Assembly: GCF_004364165.1 (NCBI RefSeq)
Contig: NZ_SOAY01000011.1
Location: 62,001-126,000, forward strand
Source: Maribacter spongiicola
GTDB lineage: Bacteria; Bacteroidota; Bacteroidia; Flavobacteriales; Flavobacteriaceae
Length of the DNA stretch: 64,000 nucleotides
Reading direction: 5' to 3'
The translations under genes and the position numbers were made by a program. The notes under the pieces were generated by a model. The model was given only the letters and a program-made list of their open reading frames with translations. It had not been told where the DNA came from and ran no database searches. Below, one piece after another: positions 26,187-35,000 of this stretch (position 1 is the first letter of the stretch; the number at the start of each line of letters is the position of its first letter).

Positions 26187-26936
26187 ATGCTAAAAGAAGA
26201 GCGTCAACAAACCATTTTAAGTGAAGTTGACTTACATAATAGAATACTTATTACAGATATTGCCGAGGCTTTAGATGTATCAATTGATACTATAAGGCGT
26301 GATGTCAAAGAGCTTGATGCGGAAAATAAATTGCGTAAAGTTCATGGTGGTGCAATCTCTATGGGGTACATGACCAATAGTGCTAGAAATACCAATATAT
26401 ATAAGCTAGAAGATAAAGCGGCAATAGCGGTAAAGGCGGTTAGTTTGTTGCGAGATGGTGCCGTTATTTTTTTAGATGGCGGTACTACTTGTATGGAGCT
26501 TGCAAGAATTATACCTGAGAATTTAAACCTTACTTGTTTTACAATCAGCTTACCGGTGGCTATGGAATTGTCTCATAAAGCAAATATTAATGTAATTTCT
26601 ATTGGCGGACAAATTTCTAAGGAAGCACAGATTGCTATTGGCGCAAATGCTATTCATCATTTATCTGAGATACGATTCGATTATAGTTTTATAGGTACAG
26701 GATATGTTGATGCTACATTTGGTTTAACCGAGTTTGATTGGGATATTGTGCAAATTAAAAAGGCGGTGATTAAGGCATCAAAGAAAACGGTCTTATTGTC
26801 TATCTCTGAAAAACTGAATTCACAACACCGCTATAAGACTTGTGATATTAATTCTATTAATACCATGATCACAGAATTAAAGCCCGATGATACATTGCTA
26901 AAGGCGTTTAGAAATCACGATATAAAAATTTTATAA
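26187..26936 (+). CDS. DeoR/GlpR family transcriptional regulator
   Basis: A 249-residue DeoR-type repressor. The N-terminal winged helix (residues 1-58) has the signature helix SIDTIRRDVKELDAENKLRKVHGG (residues 32-55). The C-terminal DeoR sensor domain, which binds phosphorylated sugars, contains DGGTTCMELARII and SIGGQIS. It is divergent from the nagB fusion and 4 bases upstream of murQ, so it most likely senses an amino-sugar phosphate and controls both directions. The local palindrome at 26055-26068 is a possible binding site. Confidence 0.9.
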   Translation: MLKEERQQTILSEVDLHNRILITDIAEALDVSIDTIRRDVKELDAENKLRKVHGGAISMGYMTNSARNTNIYKLEDKAAIAVKAVSLLRDGAVIFLDGGTTCMELARIIPENLNLTCFTISLPVAMELSHKANINVISIGGQISKEAQIAIGANAIHHLSEIRFDYSFIGTGYVDATFGLTEFDWDIVQIKKAVIKASKKTVLLSISEKLNSQHRYKTCDINSINTMITELKPDDTLLKAFRNHDIKIL

Positions 26937-26940
26937 GTAT

Positions 26941-27753
26941 ATGGATTACAAGAAAATTACCGAAACTCCGTCGAACCACGACAATTTAGAGTTGATGGAT
27001 ACCACTACTATTCTTCAAAAAATGAATGAGGAGGATAAGAAGATTGCCGATGCGGTTGAAAAGACGATCCCGCAAGTAACTAAACTTGTAGATGCCTTAA
27101 CAGAAAGATTCAATAAAGGTGGTAGACTTTTTTATATAGGTGCGGGTACTAGTGGTAGATTGGGGATTCTAGATGCTTCTGAAATTCCGCCAACTTTTGG
27201 TATGCCACATGAACGTGTGGTGGGTTTAATAGCTGGTGGAGATACCGCTATTAGAAAAGCGGTTGAAAATGCCGAAGATGCAACTAAGCAGGCTTGGCTA
27301 GATTTGAAAGCTCATGTTATTAATACCAACGATGTAGTTGTAGGTATTGCAGCATCAGGTAGTACACCATATGTAATTGGTGGCTTGGAAGATGCCAAGA
27401 ATAACGGAATTTTAACGGCTGCAATTACCAACAACCCTGGTGCACCGATTGCTAGAATTGCTGATATTCCTATTGAAATAAATGTAGGTCCAGAATTTCT
27501 TACCGGTAGTACGCGAATGAAAAGTGGTACGTCTCAAAAACTGGTATTAAATATGATATCTACTGCTTTAATGATCAAAATAGGTAGGGTTAAAGGGAAT
27601 AAGATGGTAAACATGCAATTGAGTAATGATAAGTTAGTTGATCGAGGAACACGTTATATCATGGAAGGGCTGAATATTGAATACGCCGCAGCTGAAGCTT
27701 TGTTAAAAGAACATGGTTCTGTAAAACTAGCGATTGATGCCGGTAGGGAGTAA
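26941..27753 (+). CDS. murQ: N-acetylmuramic acid 6-phosphate etherase
   Basis: MurQ cleaves the lactyl ether of MurNAc-6-P to give GlcNAc-6-P and D-lactate, the step after AnmK. The 270-residue SIS-domain protein has FYIGAGTSGRLGILDASEIPP (residues 64-84) with catalytic Glu81, a second conserved Glu near 112 (ENAEDAT), and the GSTRMKSGTSQK block near residue 189. It is slightly shorter than the roughly 298 residues of E. coli MurQ. It is cotranscribed with deoR and ends 28 bases before a strong terminator. Confidence 0.96.
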   Translation: MDYKKITETPSNHDNLELMDTTTILQKMNEEDKKIADAVEKTIPQVTKLVDALTERFNKGGRLFYIGAGTSGRLGILDASEIPPTFGMPHERVVGLIAGGDTAIRKAVENAEDATKQAWLDLKAHVINTNDVVVGIAASGSTPYVIGGLEDAKNNGILTAAITNNPGAPIARIADIPIEINVGPEFLTGSTRMKSGTSQKLVLNMISTALMIKIGRVKGNKMVNMQLSNDKLVDRGTRYIMEGLNIEYAAAEALLKEHGSVKLAIDAGRE

Positions 27754-27780
27754 GTAACTTTTCTAATTTTATACTATCAT

Positions 27781-27821
27781 AAAAAAGGTCTGTAATCTTA
27801 ATTTGATTACAGACCTTTTTT
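27781..27821. terminator. Strong bidirectional terminator between murQ and the sugar dehydrogenase
   Basis: A perfect 17-bp inverted repeat (27781-27797 and 27805-27821) with a 7-base loop, ending in A6/T6 runs, lies between two convergent genes and gives a U tract on both strands. Confidence 0.85.
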
Positions 27822-27844
27822 GATTTTGTAAGCTTGCTATTATG

Positions 27845-28966
27845 CTACTTTTTCGGAATTAGTTTATAGATACCTTTTCCTTCAACGGCGACATAAATAA
27901 AACCATCGGGACCTTGTTTTACGGCACGTACCCTACCTAGTCCGTCCATTAATTTTTCACGGGCGGTTACTTTGTTTCCATCCATTACTAATCTTTCTAA
28001 ATATTGAAAAGCTAAAGATCCAACCAATAGACTCCCTTTCCAATTTTTGTATTTATCCGTAGTTACAAACTCCATTCCGCTAGGAGCAATAGATGGTACC
28101 CAATAGTGAATGGGTTGCTCCATTCCGCTCATTTCTGTTTTATCGGTAATTGGGGTGCCGCCATAATTGATACCGTAGGTAACTAAAGGCCATCCGTAGT
28201 TAGCTCCTTTTTTGATAATATTTATTTCATCACCACCTCTTGGTCCGTGTTCGTTATCCCAAATATCGCCTGTTATTGGGTGCTTTATTAATCCTTGCGG
28301 ATTTCTGTGTCCGTAACTGTAAATTGCAGTCTTTGCGCCTTTTTCGTTTATAAACGGATTGTCTTTCGGTATGCGCCCATCGTCATGTAAACGGTAAATT
28401 TTACCACCATCTCTTTTAATATCTTGCGGGTTAATATCTCTATCGCCACGTTCACCGATAGAAAAGTAGATATATCCGTCATTGTCGAAAGCAATTCTAG
28501 ATCCAAAATGTTGTCCTTTTGTAGTGTTAGGTACTGCCTTGTATAGTATTTGAGTTTCTGTCAAATTACTGTTTTTCAATTTTGCTCTCATCAATGCTGT
28601 ATGTCCGCCTTTTTCATCACCTTCAATTGATGCATAAGTGAGGTATATCCATCCGTTCTCTTTGTACTTAGGATGAAGGGCAATATCTAATAATCCGCCT
28701 TGACCTCGATTATAAACTTCAGGAATATTACCGATTATCGTTTTTTTTCCATTGTTAAAATGAATCAATTTACCTTCTTTTTCCGTGATTAAAATACTAT
28801 TGTCAGGAAGGAAGGTAAACCCCCATGGAATCTGTAGCTCATCGACGAACAGCTCTGCTGTAAATACCGACTCTTTTGGTGTATTTATCTTATTTTCAAT
28901 GTTTTGTGCACAAGATAAATTTAGCGATACAACGAATAAAAGATTAAAGATGATACTATTTTTCAT
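27845..28966 (-). CDS. PQQ-dependent sugar dehydrogenase (glucose/sorbosone dehydrogenase family)
   Basis: A 373-residue exported protein; residues 1-20 form a signal peptide ending in LSCAQ, which could be a weak lipobox. The GSDH-type six-bladed propeller shows WGFTFLPDNSILITEKEG (residues 48-65), GQGGLLDIALHP, the FGSRIAFDNDGYIYFSIGERGDR blade, and GHRNPQGL and EHGPRGGDEIN in the active-site region. Family members oxidise aldoses with PQQ in the periplasm; substrate and whether the host makes PQQ cannot be read here. It is a single gene, converging on murQ and divergent from the giant adhesin. Confidence 0.88.
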   Translation of the reverse strand: MKNSIIFNLLFVVSLNLSCAQNIENKINTPKESVFTAELFVDELQIPWGFTFLPDNSILITEKEGKLIHFNNGKKTIIGNIPEVYNRGQGGLLDIALHPKYKENGWIYLTYASIEGDEKGGHTALMRAKLKNSNLTETQILYKAVPNTTKGQHFGSRIAFDNDGYIYFSIGERGDRDINPQDIKRDGGKIYRLHDDGRIPKDNPFINEKGAKTAIYSYGHRNPQGLIKHPITGDIWDNEHGPRGGDEINIIKKGANYGWPLVTYGINYGGTPITDKTEMSGMEQPIHYWVPSIAPSGMEFVTTDKYKNWKGSLLVGSLAFQYLERLVMDGNKVTAREKLMDGLGRVRAVKQGPDGFIYVAVEGKGIYKLIPKK

Positions 28967-29092
28967 ATACGAGCGTTAGAATTATGTTATAGAACACATG
29001 ATTTTTTAAAAGATAAAATATAAGCAAAAAATTACACCAAAGAACTAATTAGATCCCAAATCGACTTTGTTCTTAAAAACGAAACTTAACCT

Positions 29093-32000
29093 ATGCTTCC
29101 AAAACAACAGCGGTATGCGCTGTATGTACTTTTTCTGATTGTTATTTCAGTAATAGGTACTACGGCATTAGCCAACTCTAAAGTAACTACCTTGTACGAA
29201 GAGGTGGCACATGTAATCGAAAAAGCTGTTTCGGTTTCTACCAAAAACAAATCGACCTTAGAAAAGAAAGCTCAAGTTGCACGAAAGTCTAACTTAACTG
29301 CCTCGGCAATGTTTACTACTCTGATTGTGGGTGCAGATGCTACTGAAACTTGTAACGATAACGGTTTTACCATTGCACGTTTTAATTTATGTGGTGATTT
29401 TGACGATAGAACAATAAGTTTATCTGGTGGTCCACATAGTTCAGTTTCATGGCAAGTGTTGGGTGGCTCTTGCACAGCGAACGTAAATACAGAATGCCCG
29501 AGCACTACAGCCTCTTGTTATTCTACAATTAGTTCTGGACAAACATTTAATTTAGATGCCAGTTCTGTACCTGCAACTTCAGGTGCCGAATATAGAGTTC
29601 TGGTAAACGGTCAACCATACTATTTTAAAGTAAAGAAAAGTACCATTACCCAAACATACGTAAAACAAGATTATATATGTGGTGTTGATGGTAGAATACA
29701 GATTACCAATTTATCGAGTGCCTACGAATTTAGTATAGATGGTGGTACTGTTTGGCAAGGAGCTATATTTTCTAACCTTACACCTGGTACTTATAATATT
29801 TTAGCAAGATTAAGAAATACCGCCAATACATGTGAATACCCCTATGAGCCTATTACAATAGAAGAAAAGGAGATTGAAATAGCCGCAACTTTTACAGATG
29901 CATTATGTAGCGGCGATACAGGTAGTATTACTGTTACCGCCTCTAATGTTCCTGGTCCTTATAAATATACGTTGTTGAATTCTAGTGGTGTTGCCCAAGA
30001 ATTTACTGCTTTTATACCAACCAACCCTTATACATTTTCTGCGGTAGGTTTTGGTACATATACGGTACAGGTAGAAACGCAACAATGTAAAGGAGATCCT
30101 TTAAACGGAATTGCTGCTCCAAGACAAAATGTAGATACAAGCGGAAATCCCTTAACTATTGGTGCTGGGGCTTCTGCTTTAGATGCTTCTACCGAGGTAA
30201 ATAGTAGTTTTGGTTGTTCAAATATTTCTAGCGTAGACATTACCTTAAATACTACAGGAGGTTCTGCTCCATATACATTTACCGTAAATGGCGGACCGGT
30301 TCAACCGGCATTTGGTAATGCTGCCACAGATTCTGGTACCACAATATATACAGTAACTACTGCAGGTACCTATGATTTTGTAGTTACCGATACTAATGGT
30401 TGCATAATAAACGCTTCTTCTGATGTTGAAGATTTATTGCCGCCAGATATAACGGTTGCAGGTATTGATGGTACGTGTAGTAACGGTGGAGCAAAATTAG
30501 AGTTTACAATAAATAATGGTAGAGGGTATAATATTTCTTATCGAGAAAGTGCTGCTGCCCCATGGGTAAGTACACCACAAATTTCGGTAGCTGCGGGTAC
30601 TTATAATGATATTGAAGTAAGATATCAACAAGGTGCCTTCGAATGTACTTTAGCGTTGCCATCGGTAACGGTAGATACTGTTGGTTCATTAACAGGTAGT
30701 GCAACTAAAGTTTCTGATGTTACTTGTACAGGAGCTGCAACAACTGGCGGACAAATTGATTTTGTTGGTCCATTTTCTGGTGGGTCAGGTAGTGGATATG
30801 TTTTTAGTATTGATGGAGTTAATTTCTCAGCAACGACTACTTATACCGATTTAGCTGCTGGTACCTATACACCTATTATTAAAGATGCAGGTGGTTGTCG
30901 TTTAAACCTTACGGCAATTGATATTTTAGATGTTGATCCACCTACAAATTTAGACTTTGCACAAAGCAACATTAGTTGTGCGGCAGGTACATCTGATGTT
31001 CAGTTGACACCAACAAGCAACGCGGCTATCAATAGATATGAAATTATTAGTCCCGCTTATTTTGATAATGGAAACAACGATACGTTTACAGGTTTACTAA
31101 CCTCTCAAGCATATATTTTTCAAATTACAGATGTAAATGGTTGTTCTTATACTGAAGGTTTTAGACCTATAGTAATTAGTTCTATACGTGTTAGGGTAAA
31201 ATCTGGCGGAGATTTAAGAGTTTGTAATGGAGAAACCGATGGTACGGGTACTTTCATTATTGACGGTTTTGCGAATAATTACACATATGATATTAACGGA
31301 GGATTATTCTCTGGAGGACCTCAAAGTGCTAACGAAGTAGTATTGCCATTATCTGGGGCGGGTACCTATACAATTACAGTAACTGATGCAGATACTGGTT
31401 GTACGGATACGACATCTTTCGATATTCAAGATGCTCCGGTCTTAGATTTGTCAACGAGTACAGTTACAGATATGAGCTGTGCAAATGGAAATTTAGGAGC
31501 TGTTAGAGCAAATGCCACTGGTGGTTGGGGAACTTTTAGATATACCTTAACACAGCCTGTAGGGCCACAAATAGGACCAAAATCTGGAAGAACCTTTAGT
31601 AATCTTTCTGCAGCGGGAACATACATATTAACTGTAGAAGATGCTGAGGGCTGTACAGATACATTCTCATTCGATTTAAACCCAATTGATGCGCCAAGCA
31701 TAACGTTAGATGGTCCGTCGTCAGATTTTTGTTTCGTTGCAGGTACTGGAGCAACTGTAGTAGTCACTTCTACTGCGGGAACAGCAGCTATTGGTACACA
31801 TCAATATAGAATAAATGGAGGTACACTTCAACCATCTGCAACTTTTGCGGGACTTTCTCCTGGTAATTATACGATTGAAGTTGTTGATGGTAACGACTGT
31901 TCGGCTAGTCTTCCAATTACTATTGCACCTCAATTAAGAGTGAATACAAGTATAGTAGCTGAAATACCTTGTGGTGGAGCTGATGGTAGAATTGAAGTTA

Positions 32001-35000
32001 GTGTAAATGGAGGTTATACATCAGGTGCTGGTACAAAGCAATATGAAGTTAGTGCTGATGGTGGTGCTACTTTTGGTGCTGCAATTCCATTTTCTACCAA
32101 TACTTTTGATTATGATACAAACGTACCTGGAGATTATGTTTTCAGAATCACTGATAATAATACAACAAGTAGCGGTTGTGTAGCACAATCTGTTTCAATT
32201 ACTTTGAATCCGCCTCAAAATATTGCAGCCGCATCTTATGTTGCTAGACCGGTAAGTTGTAGTTCTACTAACAATGGTTCTGTTACTATAATACCAGATG
32301 CTACAAGCGGTGTACCACCATACGAAGTTAATTTCAATGGAACCGGTTGGGGTACTCAAACTGTATTTTCAAGCTTAACTGTAGGTACTTATTCTTATTT
32401 AGTAAGAGATGCTAGAGGTTGTGAGACCCCAGCTGCTACTTTTGACATTATATTAGATACAACTGACCCACCAGCTACAACAGTTTCTGAAGTACAGGCA
32501 GTTTGTGGAGGTAGTGGACCAGTTAGTGGTGGTATCAATATTGATGCTGTAACTGATGGCACGGCTAACTATACTTTTGTAATAGAAGATAATACAGGGG
32601 TAGAAATTACAAGAATGGAAGATGTTGATCCTTCTGCCTTACCCGTACAAATTTTGGATCCACTTTTAGTAACTGGAGATTATACGGTTATTACTATTGA
32701 CGCTAATGGATGTACAGATATCGATACTGTTTCTATTACTTCAAACGAAGTAGTTATAACACCAATACCGCCACCGGCACCAGCAGATTGTGATGATACA
32801 TCATTTACTTATGCTGTTACCGTAACTGGAGGTTCTGGTTCATATCAAATAAGATTAATAGATCAACCAGGTTTTTATAACTTGAATGATACGCCCGCCG
32901 TAAACGATCATACGTTTAGTAATACTGCGGATGGTATTCAATACGGAGTAGCATATACAGTGGTTGTTTTAGACGTGGTAACAAATTGTACTTATGAGCA
33001 AGAAATTCCTCCAATAGATGCACCTTCAACTTTAGATGTTACGGCAACATCAACGCCTGGGGCATGTGATGTAAATAGAAATGGAGAAATAGTTTATGAC
33101 ATTATTGGTTATACCATTGGTGATGCTTTAAGAATTACATTAATGGATAATTCAGATGGCTCAAGTTTGATTCTTGAAAATTCTGTAATCACAACAGCAT
33201 TGCCTTATTCAGATACATATGCAGAATTACCGGGCAACTATCAGATATTGGTTGAAAATTTAACCGATACATGTACAGATGCCGCACCGGTTACGATACT
33301 TCAAAATTTACCGGATATTGATATTTTACAGGAAGTTCCTGCAAATTGTAATGCTTTTGGTCAAGTTACCGTACAGGGTAGAGGTGGTTCTGGTGGACCA
33401 TATGATTTTGCTTTTATGGATAATGGCTTTGCACCAACAGCTACAGATTGGACAACCGATACTACATTCTCTGCACCAGATGGTACTTATGATGTTTATG
33501 TAAGAGATGCAAGTGGTTGTACTTCATTTGATATTGCTACCATTATTTCTTTAGATCCAGATTTACCGGTACCAACATTTGCAGTAGTAAATCAATGTGA
33601 TCCTACTTCAACTGCTTTTGATATTACAGTAAGAGTACCTAGTTCAGTAAACACGCCAAGATTTACTTTGGGTGGTGATGAGCAATTACCAACCGTAGTT
33701 GGTGCTTTTTGGGAGTATACATATATCGTAAGTACTCCTGGTGATTATGTTGTAGATGTTGTAGATGCTAATGGTTGTACTAGTGAAGGTACTGCTACGG
33801 TTTACGATTTCTTATCGGCTACGGGTAGGTTTTCTACAGATAGTACGTGTAATGATGCAGATGGAGAAATAACAATAGCAACAACTGGTGGTAGTGGAGA
33901 TTTTGAATTTGAACTAACAGGTGTTGATTATAATTCAAATACCGTAGGACCGATAACACAAAGTAATGATCCAATATTTACAGGTCTAGCTCCTGGTACT
34001 TATGAGGTTTTGATAACCGACAACATTGTAAACGATGGTGCTGGTTTCTGTGAAACTACGGTGTCAAACATCATTTTAAATCAGGCAGCACAACCGGTAA
34101 TTGTTTCAGAAGAAGCAATTGATATTAGCTGTAGAGATGAAAATGATGGGTCTATAGAGGTGGTAGTTGGTCCTGCAAATGCATTGGTGCCATTTACCTC
34201 TCAAGACACTCCAATTACCTATATCCTAAATAACTTAACGACAAGTTTAGAGCATGATAGAAATAATACGGGCGCTTTTTCAAATTTACCGGCAGGTGAT
34301 TATCAAGTTCAGGTAGTAACGGCTCGTAATTGTGAAGTTTTATCTGCAATACACACAATTGATAATCCTGATGCATTTAGTATTACCGCTAGTGCTCCAG
34401 ATTTCGCTTGTGAGCCAGGCGCTAATAGATATAGTTCAACTATAATTACTGTAAATGTTGTTAATCCTGGAACCATTGGTTCAGGATATCAGTATAGTAT
34501 CACTGGTCATGAAAATTATCAAACTGGTAATACGTTTGAAATTATTGATGATGGTTCTGCTCAGAATATTACGGTGTACGCTATAGACGGTAATGGTTGT
34601 GAAACTTTTTTCGATGTACCAACAATCAATCCGCCAACAGATGTTGTTCCAACAATTGTTGATGTAGATATTTTAAACTGTAGAGATGATGAGCGTGTTC
34701 GTATTGAAGTAGCGGGTACAACCGATTTTACTGTTAATACGGTTTCCGTAACTGCTGTAGCTCCTGTATCGAATACTTCTGGTAATAATTATGTAGATGT
34801 TTATTTACCTGCTGTTGGAGATTACTTATTCGAGATTATAGATAATACAGTCGGTTGTACGTACCCAATGCCTGTACATACGGTGAATACTCCAGAGATT
34901 CCAACGGTTTTAATTAGCGAGGCAAAACCTGTTAGTTGTGCAGTACCAGGCAATGATGGGGCGTTATTCATAACCGTAGGTAATTACACAGGTGAATTTG

